From positions 496,001 through 560,000 of the forward strand of contig AFUS01000005.1 of NCBI GenBank assembly GCA_000223315.2: 64,000 nucleotides of DNA, written 5' to 3'. Below are positions 47,391-57,241 of this stretch, in pieces (position 1 is the first letter of the stretch; every line of letters starts with the position of its first letter). Source of the DNA: Parvimonas sp. oral taxon 393 str. F0440 (lineage in GTDB: Bacteria > Bacillota > Clostridia > Tissierellales > Peptoniphilaceae). The notes beneath the pieces were generated by a model that saw nothing but the letters and a program-made list of their open reading frames with translations, was not told where the DNA came from and made no database searches. The position numbers were made by a program, and so were the translations under genes.

Positions 47391-47537
47391 TTATTTCATA
47401 GCTGACATATTTGGTTTGCTCTTTCCACCTTCCCAACGGTTGACGGATGAAAATGAGACACCAATTTCCCGTCCAAATGCTTCTTGTGATAAAAAGCACT
47501 TCTGACGAATTTTCTTTATTTCTTCTGAATAAGTCAT
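47391..47537 (-). pseudogene. Truncated XRE-family helix-turn-helix regulator
   Basis: Reads MTYSEEIKKIRQKCFLSQEA, then FGREIGVSFSSVNRWEGGKS and KPNMSAMK, then TAA at 47391-47393. The same frame continues IKEFCLKHNIDYIVLR to a natural stop at 47340, the usual XRE tail, so the TAA looks like a point mutation of a Lys codon (AAA). All of the DNA-binding helices are intact, so a 48-residue protein could still work. A run-length error cannot explain it. Start follows GGAGATGAAAT. Probably controlled the flavodoxin-fold gene behind it. Confidence 0.75.
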
Positions 47538-47604
47538 AATATTTCATCTCCTATTTTATATGTCATTAATATAGCATTATTATAACATAAATAACTAATT
47601 AAAA

Positions 47605-47820
47605 GAATGGTTTGTTTACATTTAAGGAAGTTGAATTGTCTGTGAGATTTCTAGAACAATTCTACCAGAAGATACAATTGCTCCCGTCAGATATACTTTT
47701 TGCTTTTTTAATAGTACTGAAATACCATTATGAAAGGAACTTGATGAGATTTCTCCACTACGGTCGAAATGACGTGTTGGGATATTTTCTTTACAAGGTG
47801 CTATGACGTGAATTATTTTA
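47605..47820 (+). repeat. Composite intergenic repeat, copy F
   Basis: GTGAGATTTCTAG, hairpin CAATTC...ACAATTG, CTCCCGTCAGATATAC, a diverged stretch, then GATGAGATTTCTCCACTACG, GGTCGAAATGACGTGTTGGG and GGTGCTATGACGTGAATTAT. Confidence 0.8.
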
Positions 47821-47840
47821 TTTTTTCATTTTTATTTATC

Positions 47841-47920
47841 AAATCTACTATTGCTTATAAACAAGCAAAGTTAGGGCTAGATTCGCTCCACTCAGCTTCG
47901 CTTCGTTTTAGTCGAGATTA
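47841..47920 (+). repeat. Composite intergenic repeat, copy G (partial)
   Basis: ATCTACTATTGCTTATAAAC, AAGCAAAGTTAGGGCTAGAT, then CTCCACTCAGCTTCGCTTCG and TAGTCGAGAT. Starts where copy F ends. With F it accounts for the 47538-48078 gap. Confidence 0.8.
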
Positions 47921-47938
47921 TGTATTAAGGAGAATTTA

Positions 47939-47980
47939 AAAGGAATGTCTCCTATTGATTATAGATTACATTCCTTTGAA
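47939..47980 (-). terminator. Possible terminator of the DAACS symporter gene
   Basis: AAAGGAATGT ... ACATTCCTTT hairpin with a long loop, about 100 bases past the symporter stop on the minus strand. Confidence 0.45.
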
Positions 47981-48078
47981 TAATTTATTTAATTTTCAAT
48001 GTTTTTATCATTGACCTTTTTCATCTATTTGTTTGCCACATTTTGTAGCATTTTTTATTTTATTTAAGTGTTTTTATT

Positions 48079-49356
48079 TTATTCATTTTCCTCATCAACT
48101 AAGCCTGAAAGTTTTGCAACACTGTAAGTACAAACCATATCACCTGTTACATTGTTCATAGTTTCGAACATATCAAGTATTGGGTTAATTCCTAATGCAA
48201 GACCAACTATAACAGCTATTTGTTCTGGAGAAAGTTTCATATTTTGTAAGATTATAAATAGTAACATTAAACTTCCGCCCGGAACTCCACCTGCTCCTAC
48301 TGATGCAAGAACAGTTGTTAAAACTAGAACTGAAAGTGAAACAAATGTAACTTTAACACCAAACATATTTGCAGCTAAAATTGCAAACATTGGTAAGTGG
48401 ATACAAACTCCGTCCATGTTGATTGTAGAACCTAAAGGTAATGCGAATGAAGAAATATTTTCACTTATTTTTAAATCTTCTTTTGCAACTCTAAGAGATA
48501 CAGGAAGTGCTGCAGCAGAACTTCTTGTTACAAATGCAGTAAGCATAGGTTCTTTTATTTTCATCAATACTTTAAAAGGATTTACTCTTAATGTAAGAGC
48601 CATCATTAAAGGATAAACAATCAATACCATAGCAAAAATTCCAAGTACAACTCCTATTGTAAGTTTGATATAAGGTCCAAATAATGAAGAACCATAACTT
48701 GCAAAGTTTACTGAAGTAAGAGCAAATACCCCAATTGGAGAATATGCTAAAATCCAATCTACAATTTTAAAGATAGCTTCTTTTGCAACATCAATTATAT
48801 CAAGTAAAGCCTTAACTTTTCCTGAATATTCAGCTCTTTCGGAAATCATCTTAAGTGCAAGACCAAAACCTATAGAAAATACAATAATAGCTAGGAAATT
48901 ACCTTGTGCTAAAGCTTGGAATGGATTTTGGAACATACTTATAAATACATCTGTTAATGAACTATTTGCTTTACTAGCAATTTCAGAAGTGTTTTGTGGA
49001 TTTATAAGAGTTTTCCAAGCAGCTTGTTGTGCTTCTCCTGATCCAGGATTAAATCCTACTGCAAGTACAGAACCTAAAACCGCAGCAAAAAGTGAAGTTA
49101 AGAAATACCAAACTATTACCTTTACCCCGATTTTTCCAAATTCCTTTGTAGGAACTGAAGCAGCCCCATCAATTAAAGACAAGAAGATTACCGGAATTAC
49201 AATCATTTTTAACATTGCAACCAAAACTTGACCGAATGGGGAAACGATTTTTACATAGCCGGAGATATCAACTTTCGCCAACCATAATACTACTCCAAGT
49301 ACCAAACCCGCAATAAAAGCAATGAACACTTGAAGTACAAGATTTTTTTTACTCAT
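48079..49356 (-). CDS. Dicarboxylate/amino acid:cation symporter (DAACS family)
   Basis: 425-residue GltP/SstT-type transporter, eight helices plus two re-entrant loops. Hallmarks: the serine-rich loop TRSSAAALPVS, LPLGSTINMDG, and the substrate region ETMNNVTGDMVCTYSV. Imports glutamate, aspartate, serine or a C4-dicarboxylate with Na+ or H+. Ribosome-binding site AAGGAGGC. Single gene, divergent from a Crp/Fnr regulator 435 bases away. The region between (49357-49791) is AT-rich promoter DNA. Confidence 0.93.
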   Translation of the reverse strand: MSKKNLVLQVFIAFIAGLVLGVVLWLAKVDISGYVKIVSPFGQVLVAMLKMIVIPVIFLSLIDGAASVPTKEFGKIGVKVIVWYFLTSLFAAVLGSVLAVGFNPGSGEAQQAAWKTLINPQNTSEIASKANSSLTDVFISMFQNPFQALAQGNFLAIIVFSIGFGLALKMISERAEYSGKVKALLDIIDVAKEAIFKIVDWILAYSPIGVFALTSVNFASYGSSLFGPYIKLTIGVVLGIFAMVLIVYPLMMALTLRVNPFKVLMKIKEPMLTAFVTRSSAAALPVSLRVAKEDLKISENISSFALPLGSTINMDGVCIHLPMFAILAANMFGVKVTFVSLSVLVLTTVLASVGAGGVPGGSLMLLFIILQNMKLSPEQIAVIVGLALGINPILDMFETMNNVTGDMVCTYSVAKLSGLVDEENE

Positions 49357-49752
49357 AATAGCCTCCTTATAAGAATTTTAACCTTGTTTCTCTATATTTA
49401 CAGAAAAACAAAGTTATTAAATAATAAAATTTTTCTTGAGAATCGTCAATAAAAAATAATTATATTTTGAACTAATTCTCTATGAGACAATGATAGCATA
49501 TATTTTATATATTTGTCAACCTGTTTGAATATGTTTTCATAAAAGAATTTAATAAATATTATATAAATATATTTTTTACTAATATTTTTTATTGTATGTC
49601 CGTTTCTTATCAATTTCTATTATAACAATAATATATTATCAATTATTTCTATTGTTTTATTATTTTAAATTCCTTTGAAAAGAAAATATTATAAATTAAA
49701 AAATTTTTTTAAATCTTTGTTATTCTCTATTTATTTTTTCTTCTATTTGTAT

Positions 49753-49784
49753 TATAATATTGTTGTATTAGGATATTAAGGAGG
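49753..49784 (+). promoter_or_regulatory. -10 box and ribosome-binding site of the Crp/Fnr gene
   Basis: TATAAT at 49753-49758 and AAGGAGG at 49778-49784, eight bases before the ATG at 49792. The -35 is weak (TTATTT at 49731). Confidence 0.5.
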
Positions 49785-49791
49785 GACATTG

Positions 49792-50487
49792 ATGGAAAGT
49801 AAATTGGTTACTTTATTAAGAAAAGTTTTAATTGATAAAACTTTTGATTTAAAATTAGATAAAAGATTATATTCAGAATTCACTGTACTTAAAGTAAAGA
49901 AGAAAACTGTAATAATCAAAGAAAATGATAAATTGGATTATTTATATTTATTAGTGCGGGGAAGTGCAAATGTTGTTCATTTTACACCGGTTGGGGAACT
50001 AATAGTATTTAATCATATAACTAATACTTCAATTTTAGGATTGTTTGAGTTTATGGATAACAAACATGATTTCTATAAGAGTGTTGCATTCTTCAAAGAT
50101 ACAAGACTTATAAGAATACCTGTAGAAAGATTTGAAAAAGAACCTGAAAGTATTGAACTTTTAAAAATTTACAACCAATTTTTATTAGATTTTGCAAAAC
50201 ATTCAATCGCCACATTTGATTTAACTAAAAACTATGGAAGAAAGAAAAACTTAATTGAATTCTTTTTATCAAAATGTGTTGATGCTGAATTCCCTGTTAA
50301 AATTTCTTTAACTAAAAAAGTTATTTCAGACTATTTGGGAATTAACGAAAGAACAATGTACAGATATTTGAATGAATTAATTGACAGAAATTGTATTTCC
50401 AGAAAAACCGGTAAAATTATAATTTCAAAAGAAAATTATGATAATTTAGTTGAATACTCTAAGGAAAAAGGTGTAGATAACGAATAA
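49792..50487 (+). CDS. Crp/Fnr-family transcription regulator
   Basis: 231 residues. N-terminal cyclic-nucleotide-binding-like beta roll (IKENDKLDYLYLLVRGSANV ... TNTSILGLFEF), a long helix, and a C-terminal winged helix with LTKKVISDYLGINERTMYRY. No cysteine cluster of the Fnr kind at the N-terminus, so it is not an oxygen sensor of the classic type. ATG at 49792; the TTG one codon upstream is rejected because of the AAGGAGG spacing. May regulate the divergent symporter and the next CPBP gene. Confidence 0.92.
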   Translation: MESKLVTLLRKVLIDKTFDLKLDKRLYSEFTVLKVKKKTVIIKENDKLDYLYLLVRGSANVVHFTPVGELIVFNHITNTSILGLFEFMDNKHDFYKSVAFFKDTRLIRIPVERFEKEPESIELLKIYNQFLLDFAKHSIATFDLTKNYGRKKNLIEFFLSKCVDAEFPVKISLTKKVISDYLGINERTMYRYLNELIDRNCISRKTGKIIISKENYDNLVEYSKEKGVDNE

Positions 50488-50498
50488 TAGGTGCCACA

Positions 50499-51301
50499 AT
50501 GAATGAATCTATAGAAAATACAAATGTATCAAATCCGGAAATTAAAACGAAAAGATTTAACTTAAAATCATTAATTTTAGTTATAAATTATTTTATAACT
50601 CCGATTTTAATTATGGTGATATTTTTTCTTTTATTAGAAAATATGAAATTTGTTGAAACTGTTATGAATTTACCTATTGTCTATAATTTCTTTCAGAATA
50701 ATAAACATTTAATAGAAAGTGAAGATATGTTTAATGACTTTCTAACAAGTGTAATTAGTTCTATTGCGACACTTATTACTTTTATAATTACTGTTTTCTT
50801 AAGTAAAAAAGAGATGACAGTATATCAATAAAAAAATCTGAATTTTCTATTAAAAAATTAATTCTAATTGGAGTAGGAATTGGTATAATTATGATTTTAT
50901 GGAATATCGTAATTTCGTATGTATATCCACTATTTGGACTAAATTTTAAAAGCGAAAACACTGAGCATATTTTTGAATCTTTAAAGTTCAATAAGATATT
51001 AATAGTAAATATGTTAATTTCTGCTCCAATTGGAGAAGAGATTGTTTTTAAGTATGGTATATTTACATTTTTACATGAAATTTTTCAAAATAGAGGAAAA
51101 CTCTTAAAAATATTTATACCGGCATTTATTTCTGCATTTGTATTTGCAGTAATTCACGATGGATTGTATTTAGTTCCTCTATACATATTTCCAAGTTTCA
51201 TTGGATGTTTAATATATGAAAAGACAAAATCTTTATTACCTTGTATATTAGGTCATTTTCTAAATAATTTCATTGCATTAATGATGATGTTATATAGTTA
51301 A
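50499..51301 (+). CDS. CPBP-family intramembrane metalloprotease (frameshifted)
   Basis: 267 residues after restoration. The A run 50805-50810 lacks one base; with it, LSKKRDDSISIKKSEFSIKK joins the two halves. About seven helices; CPBP motifs in order: EEIVFKYG (motif 1, with Lys in place of the usual Arg), FAVIHDG (motif 2 His) and GHFLNNF (motif 3). The family includes CAAX prenyl proteases and bacteriocin-immunity proteins. It follows the Crp gene by 11 bases and is probably in the same operon. Target unknown. Confidence 0.88.
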
Positions 51302-51336
51302 AAAGCTATTGAAGTTTTACTTCAATAGCTTTTTTG
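51301..51336. terminator. Bidirectional terminator between the CPBP gene and thrS
   Basis: AAAAGCTATTGAAG, loop TTTTA, CTTCAATAGCTTTTTT; perfect stem used by the converging genes. Confidence 0.92.
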
Positions 51337-51361
51337 TCTAATATTAAAATATATATTTTTA

Positions 51362-53308
51362 TTATTTTACAACTTTTGAATTAACTTCTTCTAAAATCAT
51401 TTCAAGGAAGTCTTCAGATTTCATTGAACCCTTATCTCCATCTACACGTTTTCTAACGGAAACAGTTCTTTCATTTACTTCATTTTCACCTACGATTAAG
51501 CTATATGGAATTTTTGCAAGTTGTGCTTCTCTGATTTTTAAACCAATTTTTTCTGCTCTATCATCAACTGCTACTCTTATATCTTTTTTAGCAAATTCTT
51601 TTTGCAATTCAAAAGCATAGTCATTAAATTTATCAGAAATTGGTAAAATCTTAACTTGTTCAGGTGCTAACCAAGTTGGGAATGCTCCTTTATATTCTTC
51701 AATCAGGTAAGCTACAAATCTTTCCATTGTAGAAACAATTCCTCTATGAATTACAACAGGTCTGTGAGTATTCTTTCCATCTTCTCCAACATAAGTTAAG
51801 TCAAATCTTTGTGGTAATAAGAAGTCAAGTTGAATTGTAGAAAGAGTTTCTTCTAAACCTATTGCAGTCTTAACTTGAACATCAAGTTTAGGACCATAGA
51901 AAGCCGCTTCCCCCTTTGCTTCAAAGTATTCATATCCTAAGTCATCCATTGCACTCTTAAGCATTGCTTCAGCATTGTTCCACATTTCATCATCATCAAA
52001 GTATTTTTCTTTATTTTCAGGATCTCTGTAACTTAATCTGAATCTGAAATTCTTTATGTCAAAATCTTCATAAACTGATTTCATTAAATTTACAACTCTT
52101 GTAAATTCTTCTTTTATTTGATCAGGACGAACAAAGATATGAGCATCATTTAAAGTCATTTCCCTAACTCTTTGTAATCCTGAAAGTGTGCCACTCATTT
52201 CATAACGGTGCATCATTCCAAGTTCAGCAATTCTTATAGGGAATTCCTTATAACTATGAACATCATTATTATAAATTTCCATATGATGTGGACAGTTCAT
52301 AGGTCTTAAAACTAATAATTCTCCATTTCCTAAGTCCATTGGTGGGAACATACTGTCTTGATAGTGATCCCAGTGCCCTGAAGTTTTATAAAGGTCAACA
52401 TTTGCAAGAATTGGAGTGTAAACATGTTCATATCCACATTCAATTTCTTTATCAACTATATATCTTTCAACTACACGTCTAATTGTTGCACCTTTAGGTA
52501 GCCAGAAAGGAAGACCTGTTCCAACATTTTGGCTAATCATAAAGATTCCCAACTCTTTACCAATTTTTCTGTGATCTCTTTGTTTACAATCTTCCAAATA
52601 TTCTAAATATTCGTCCAAATCTTTTTTCTTTTCAAAACTTATGCCATAAATTCTTTGTAGCATTTTATTTTTTTCGCTACCTCTCCAATAAGCACCTGCA
52701 ATACTTAGAAGTTTAACTGCTTTTATTTTTTTAACATCAATAAGATGTGGTCCTCTACAAAGGTCAGTAAATTCTCCTAATTCATAGAAAGAAAGTTCTG
52801 CATCTTTGTCAAAGCCCTCAATTAAGTCTATTTTATAATCTTGACCTTTTTCTGCAAAATATTTTAAAGCAAAGTCCCTATCAACTTCTTTTCTATCAAC
52901 AGAATATCCTTCCTTAACAATTTTTTTCATTTCCGCTTCGATTTTTTCTAAATCTTCCGGTGTGAATTTATGTTCTGAATCCAAGTCATAGTAAAATCCG
53001 TTATCTATTGCAGGACCTATTCCAAATTTTGTATCCGGAAATAGTCTTTGAATAGCAAGAGCCATTACATGGCTTGATGTATGCCAGAAAATTTCTTTTC
53101 CTTCTTTGTCTTCAAACTTTACGAATTTAACAGCACAATCTTCTTTTAAAGTTTCACTTAAACCTTTTATGACATCATCATTAACAACAGCTCCTAAAAC
53201 ATTTCTTGCAAAACCCTCTGAAATACTGATTGCCACATCTAAAATCTTTACACCTTTTTCAAATTTATGAACAGACCCGTCAGGGAATGTAACTTTAATC
53301 ATTTCCAT
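51362..53308 (-). CDS. thrS: Threonine-tRNA ligase
   Basis: 648 residues: TGS domain (1-62), editing domain with HTSSHVMAL, class II core with [10 protein letters not shown] (catalytic zinc Cys) and the C-terminal anticodon-binding domain ([14 protein letters not shown]). Start follows AGGAGGATAAT. Preceded by a T-box leader, so expression rises when tRNA-Thr is uncharged. Confidence 0.98.
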   Translation of the reverse strand: MEMIKVTFPDGSVHKFEKGVKILDVAISISEGFARNVLGAVVNDDVIKGLSETLKEDCAVKFVKFEDKEGKEIFWHTSSHVMALAIQRLFPDTKFGIGPAIDNGFYYDLDSEHKFTPEDLEKIEAEMKKIVKEGYSVDRKEVDRDFALKYFAEKGQDYKIDLIEGFDKDAELSFYELGEFTDLCRGPHLIDVKKIKAVKLLSIAGAYWRGSEKNKMLQRIYGISFEKKKDLDEYLEYLEDCKQRDHRKIGKELGIFMISQNVGTGLPFWLPKGATIRRVVERYIVDKEIECGYEHVYTPILANVDLYKTSGHWDHYQDSMFPPMDLGNGELLVLRPMNCPHHMEIYNNDVHSYKEFPIRIAELGMMHRYEMSGTLSGLQRVREMTLNDAHIFVRPDQIKEEFTRVVNLMKSVYEDFDIKNFRFRLSYRDPENKEKYFDDDEMWNNAEAMLKSAMDDLGYEYFEAKGEAAFYGPKLDVQVKTAIGLEETLSTIQLDFLLPQRFDLTYVGEDGKNTHRPVVIHRGIVSTMERFVAYLIEEYKGAFPTWLAPEQVKILPISDKFNDYAFELQKEFAKKDIRVAVDDRAEKIGLKIREAQLAKIPYSLIVGENEVNERTVSVRKRVDGDKGSMKSEDFLEMILEEVNSKVVK

Positions 53309-53317
53309 ATTATCCTC

Positions 53318-53497
53318 CTATAAAAAAAGAGCCCCATTCCTACAAAACTGTAGGGACGATGACTCGTGGTTCCACCCTAATTACTTCTTAATTAGATAAA
53401 AGACTCAGTAATAGTTTTCGGTAAATAGCATTCTTAAATGAAATTCCAGCCACGTTTCATTCTCTCTTAAAGCGCTTAAATCCTACTCGTTACTTCA
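53318..53497 (-). promoter_or_regulatory. T-box riboswitch of thrS
   Basis: On the minus strand: a stem I whose apical loop carries GTGGCTGGAA between AATGAAAC and TTTCATT, then the T-box core AGGGTGGAACCACGAGTC (about 53361-53378), then GTCCCTAC...GTAGG...GGGGC and a T run as the terminator. The specifier is not certain by eye; ACC in TATTTACCGAAA is the best Thr codon candidate. A promoter TTGATT, 18 bases, TAATAT (53504-53533) lies in the 3' end of hisS. Confidence 0.93.
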
Positions 53498-53501
53498 ACG
53501 T

Positions 53502-54803
53502 CTATATTAACTTTATCAATCCTTCAAAATCAACAGTCGATTGCTCCCCTGTCTTTAAATCTTTGACAGTATAAGTATTATTTGCTTTTTCATCTTCTCC
53601 TACTATGATTATATAAGGAATATTTAATTTGTCCGCATAAGATATTTTTTTCTTCATCTTTGCGTCTTCAAAGTATATTTGTATTATTTTACCACTATTT
53701 TCAAATAAATTCAATAGTTTTATAGCATAATCATAACAATTTTCCATTGGAATAATTAAAGCATCAACACTGTTAGTTTTTATTTCTTTAAATAAGTTTT
53801 TATCAAGCAATTGATAGAACAATCTTGTAAGCCCGATAGAAATTCCAACACCCGGTAAAATCTGACTTGTATAATTACTTGCCAAGTTATCATATCTTCC
53901 ACCTGAACAAACACTTCCAAGTTGTCTATAATTTTCTAAAAATGTTTCATAAACAGTTCCGGTATAGTAATCAAGACCTCTTGTAATTGTAAGATTAATC
54001 TTTATACAATCCTCTGGAATTCCAAAAAGTTTCATACAATTATAAACTTCTTTAAGTTCTTCAACACCTTTTTCAAAAAGTTCATTCTCAATTCCTAATG
54101 AATTTAGTTTTTCAATAATCTCTTCGTTACTTCCTGAAATTTTTATAAATTCTATAATTTTTTCTAAATTATTATCATTAAGACCTATATTTTTAAGTTC
54201 CTCAACAACTTTATCAAAACCAATTTTTTCAATCTTATCGATAATTCGAAGCATATCAGTCTTATTTTCTATACCCAAATTTTCAAAAAGTCCATTAATA
54301 ATTTTTAAATTGCTAAAATTAATCGCAAATTTTTCATTAATAATTTTTGAAAAAATTTCATAGATTATATAAGGAAGCTCTGCATCATTTTTAATATCAA
54401 GTTTTCCATTACCGATAACATCAATATCACATTGATAAAATTCCTTATATCTCCCCTTTTGATTTCTTTCGCCACGATAAACTTTACCTATATGATATCT
54501 TCTAAAAGGAAAATTCAACTCGCTAAAATATTGAGCAACATATCTTGCCAAAGGTACAGTAAGGTCAAATCTTAAAGAAATATCCTTGCTTTCAGAATCA
54601 ATTTTAAAAATTTGTTTTGTAGTTTCTCCGCCACCTTTAGCTAAAAGAATTTCATTTTTTTCAAAAACAGGTGTATCTATCGGTAAAAATCCACGTTTTT
54701 TAAAAGTATCTTCAATTATATTTTTAACATTGTCGAACAAAATTTGTTCATTTGGTAAAAGTTCCATAGTACCAACAACATTGCTCGGTTTAATAAATCC
54801 CAT
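53502..54803 (-). CDS. hisS: Histidine-tRNA ligase
   Basis: 433 residues, class II. Motif 2 region FRRYHIGKVYRGERNQKGRY, the histidine loop RGLDYYTGTVYE, GGRYDNL, and a C-terminal anticodon-binding domain. The start at 54803 (MGFIKPSNVVGTMELLPNEQ) follows GGAGGTAATT. It begins two bases after the DUF6873 gene, so the two are one operon. Confidence 0.97.
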   Translation of the reverse strand: MGFIKPSNVVGTMELLPNEQILFDNVKNIIEDTFKKRGFLPIDTPVFEKNEILLAKGGGETTKQIFKIDSESKDISLRFDLTVPLARYVAQYFSELNFPFRRYHIGKVYRGERNQKGRYKEFYQCDIDVIGNGKLDIKNDAELPYIIYEIFSKIINEKFAINFSNLKIINGLFENLGIENKTDMLRIIDKIEKIGFDKVVEELKNIGLNDNNLEKIIEFIKISGSNEEIIEKLNSLGIENELFEKGVEELKEVYNCMKLFGIPEDCIKINLTITRGLDYYTGTVYETFLENYRQLGSVCSGGRYDNLASNYTSQILPGVGISIGLTRLFYQLLDKNLFKEIKTNSVDALIIPMENCYDYAIKLLNLFENSGKIIQIYFEDAKMKKKISYADKLNIPYIIIVGEDEKANNTYTVKDLKTGEQSTVDFEGLIKLI

Positions 54804-54805
54804 AA

Positions 54806-55498
54806 TTACCTCCACAGCGAAACAATTCCACCCAAATCGACAAATGCTTCGCCTTTTGGATAGAGTATTTTCACATTTTCTTCATCAGCTACGCGTTTAA
54901 TTATATCATAATCTCGATATTTTGTCACATCACCATAAAATAATAAAATATCATCAGAAACAAAACCGCAGGTTCCCCCGATAAAGCCATTTTTATATCC
55001 ATTTAAAATAATTCCTTCATTTGTAACAAGTTCCACATCGATATTCTCAGCTTTTAATGTTTTATATACTCCCTCATCACTTGTTATTATATGATTTTCA
55101 AAACAAATCATACTACAATTTGCATATCCCTGATTTATCTTTAAATATTCTCTATTTAGTTTAAGTTTTTCAAAAATTTCTTTTGTGGTAAATTTTTCAT
55201 TATGAAAAAAATATTTCTTATTTTTTGCAATATTTAAAACCATCTCTCCATTTTTAAAATTAGAAACATCCACCTTTTTTAAATTAAATTCACTCAAATA
55301 CTTACTATAATAGTCAAAAACAGAAGACTCTATGTAAATATCGTCATCAATTTTTAGGACACTCAAATCAATATGGTCATTATAATTTATATTAAATTTT
55401 TCATTATTCAAACTTTTTATATAATCAAAATTTTCTTTTTCTAAAAGTTCAAAAAACATCGATGTTGCACAGTTGCTTACTATAATTTTTTGTAACAT
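54806..55498 (-). CDS. DUF6873 family (GME-fold) protein
   Basis: 230 residues starting MLQKIIVSNCATSMFFELLE. Repeated motifs such as INQGYANCSMICF, NHIITSDEGVYKTLK, GFIGGTCGFVSDDILLFYGD recall the guanidino-modifying-enzyme (pentein) fold, but the family has no known reaction. The GTCG near residue 180 might hold a catalytic cysteine (inference). Immediately upstream of hisS. Start follows AGGAGATTAAT. Confidence 0.75.
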   Translation of the reverse strand: MLQKIIVSNCATSMFFELLEKENFDYIKSLNNEKFNINYNDHIDLSVLKIDDDIYIESSVFDYYSKYLSEFNLKKVDVSNFKNGEMVLNIAKNKKYFFHNEKFTTKEIFEKLKLNREYLKINQGYANCSMICFENHIITSDEGVYKTLKAENIDVELVTNEGIILNGYKNGFIGGTCGFVSDDILLFYGDVTKYRDYDIIKRVADEENVKILYPKGEAFVDLGGIVSLWR

Positions 55499-55614
55499 AT
55501 TAATCTCCTAAATGGTTAAAATCTCTATATTTGGGTAATAACTGACTGAATGATTACAATGTAATTATTTAAATATAATATATTTTATCATATTTTATTT
55601 ACAGGAGGAAGTTT

Positions 55615-56028
55615 ATGTTAAAAGAATTTAAAGAATTTGCCTTAAAAGGTAATGTAATGGACTTGGCAGTTGGGGTAATTATAGGTGGAGCATTTGGAAA
55701 AATCGTTACATCTTTAGTAAATGATGTTCTAATGCCTTTACTTTCAATTTTAACAGGTGGAATTAATTTTTCAGACCTAAAAATTGTATTAAAAGCGGGA
55801 GACAAGTCTAAAGAAATTGCAGAAGTTGCTTTTAAATATGGTGCATTTATTCAAAATGTAATTGATTTTCTAATTATAGCATTTTGTATCTTTATGATGG
55901 TAAAAGCTATGAATAAGCTAACAAGAAAGAAAGAAGAAGTAGTTGAAGAAACTCCTACAGCTCCAACTCAAGAAGAAATTTTAACTGATATTAAGAATAT
56001 CTTAAATGATATTAAAGAAAAACATTAA
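55615..56028 (+). CDS. mscL: Large-conductance mechanosensitive channel MscL
   Basis: 137 residues. [20 protein letters not shown] is the conserved N-terminal amphipathic helix and first half of TM1; TM2 is [15 protein letters not shown]; the C-terminal bundle ends [12 protein letters not shown]. Releases solutes at hypo-osmotic shock. Start follows AGGAGGAAGTTT. Single gene with terminator. Confidence 0.97.
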   Translation: MLKEFKEFALKGNVMDLAVGVIIGGAFGKIVTSLVNDVLMPLLSILTGGINFSDLKIVLKAGDKSKEIAEVAFKYGAFIQNVIDFLIIAFCIFMMVKAMNKLTRKKEEVVEETPTAPTQEEILTDIKNILNDIKEKH

Positions 56029-56059
56029 TACAAAAATAGGATTTTATGTTTTTAAATCC

Positions 56060-56093
56060 AAAAGCCGAGTTGGAAATTCAACTCGGCTTTTAT
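56060..56093. terminator. Bidirectional terminator between mscL and the methyltransferase gene
   Basis: AAAAGCCGAGTTG, loop GAAATT, CAACTCGGCTTTT; perfect 13-base arms. Confidence 0.95.
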
Positions 56094-56106
56094 AATGCTA
56101 ATTTTA

Positions 56107-56712
56107 TTATTTGCAAATTCCTTCCATTAAGAAAATTCTAAAATCAATTTCCTTGCTTCTTCCATTCCATAAAATCTCATAGTTTTTCGGAATAAATGAT
56201 GCTCTTTTAAAGTAATTTTCCATTTCTTCTCTTGAAAATCCATCATGCCCGTCAAAATTTGGAAAATCCTTATGGAAGTCCGGAGAAACTGTATCCAAAT
56301 CCATTATAATTATTTTCCCATTTTCTTTTATATGTTCTCTTAACAACTTAAGCTCCGCATCTACATCTACAATATGATGAAAAGCAGTTAAACTGTAAAT
56401 TACATCGTATTTTTCATTCGAATTATCCAAAAAATTTTCATCATTTATACTGATATTTTCTATTTTCATTTCATTTATTCTCTTTAAAGACTCATCTCTC
56501 ATCTTTAAAGAAGTATCCATACAATCAATATGTTTTAAATCTTTAGATAATAAAGTTGCAAGAAGTCCATCTCCCGATCCGATTTCAAGAGCCTTTTTCT
56601 CTTTCAAACCTTCTCCTAAATACTTAAACATTTTTTCGTATATGGTAAAAGTTCTATTTTTTCTCTCCTCTGTGTTCCAAACTTTAGCAACTTCATCAAA
56701 ATAATTATTCAT
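56107..56712 (-). CDS. Class I SAM-dependent methyltransferase
   Basis: 201 residues. SAM motif I ALEIGSGDGLLATLL, acidic residue HIDCMDTS, motif NEKYDVIYSLTAFHH, then GKIIIMDLDTVSPDFHKDFP. Similar to small Methyltransf_11 enzymes that act on small molecules. Substrate unknown. Leads a minus-strand trio with ICMT-like and GNAT genes. Confidence 0.9.
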   Translation of the reverse strand: MNNYFDEVAKVWNTEERKNRTFTIYEKMFKYLGEGLKEKKALEIGSGDGLLATLLSKDLKHIDCMDTSLKMRDESLKRINEMKIENISINDENFLDNSNEKYDVIYSLTAFHHIVDVDAELKLLREHIKENGKIIIMDLDTVSPDFHKDFPNFDGHDGFSREEMENYFKRASFIPKNYEILWNGRSKEIDFRIFLMEGICK

Positions 56713-56742
56713 ACTACCCCCTAAATTTAAATAATAAGTTAA

Positions 56743-57231
56743 TCAAGATTTCCTAGAAAACCATGGGATACATCTATTTGTCCTCTTACAATATTCCAGA
56801 TATTCCTCTCCAAAAATATCTTTAAGCCATATTTCTTCCGTACTTTTCACTAAAATAGTCAAAAGAATCCAATAAATTGGAATTGTAACTAAAAAATATA
56901 AATTATTAAAAATAAAACAAATTCCCCAACAAAGAAACATAAAAGCTGAATAAATCGGATTTCTTACAATTGAAAAAACTCCCGTAGTTACCAATTTTAG
57001 TTCCTTTATATTCTTAGAAATTCTTGAATTAACAACTGCAGAAATCCACAGTCCAATACCTATAAATATACATATTATACCTATAATCATAAAAGGAATT
57101 TTTAAAAAAGGTATTTCTCCATTTTTAAAATAACCCTTGTTTTGTAAAAATATTAATATCGCTGTTATGACTAATATAATACCCACATATATTGGTCCAA
57201 TTCCTAAAACTGATAATTTTTCTCTTTTCAT
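56743..57231 (-). CDS. Isoprenylcysteine carboxyl methyltransferase-like membrane protein
   Basis: 162 residues, four or five helices; the family motif LVTTGVFSIVRNPIYSAFMF and the C-terminal FGEEYLEYCKRTNRCIPWF (ICMT/PEMT type) are clear. Bacterial members methylate unknown, possibly lipidic, substrates. Thirty bases separate it from the next methyltransferase gene. Confidence 0.9.
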   Translation of the reverse strand: MKREKLSVLGIGPIYVGIILVITAILIFLQNKGYFKNGEIPFLKIPFMIIGIICIFIGIGLWISAVVNSRISKNIKELKLVTTGVFSIVRNPIYSAFMFLCWGICFIFNNLYFLVTIPIYWILLTILVKSTEEIWLKDIFGEEYLEYCKRTNRCIPWFSRKS

Positions 57232-57241
57232 AATTTACTCC

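Noticed and set aside
47612-47806. Plus-strand frame in the 47.6 kb gap
   Set aside because: It lies inside composite repeat copy F, has no ribosome-binding site, and resembles only the frame read from copy H (57753-57944).
42899-47920. Phage-defence island in the accessory stretch
   Set aside because: The genes seen (GNAT, glycosylase, DUF1722, flavodoxin-fold, XRE, TPR-like) include no nuclease, toxin or sensor module that I can identify as a defence system.
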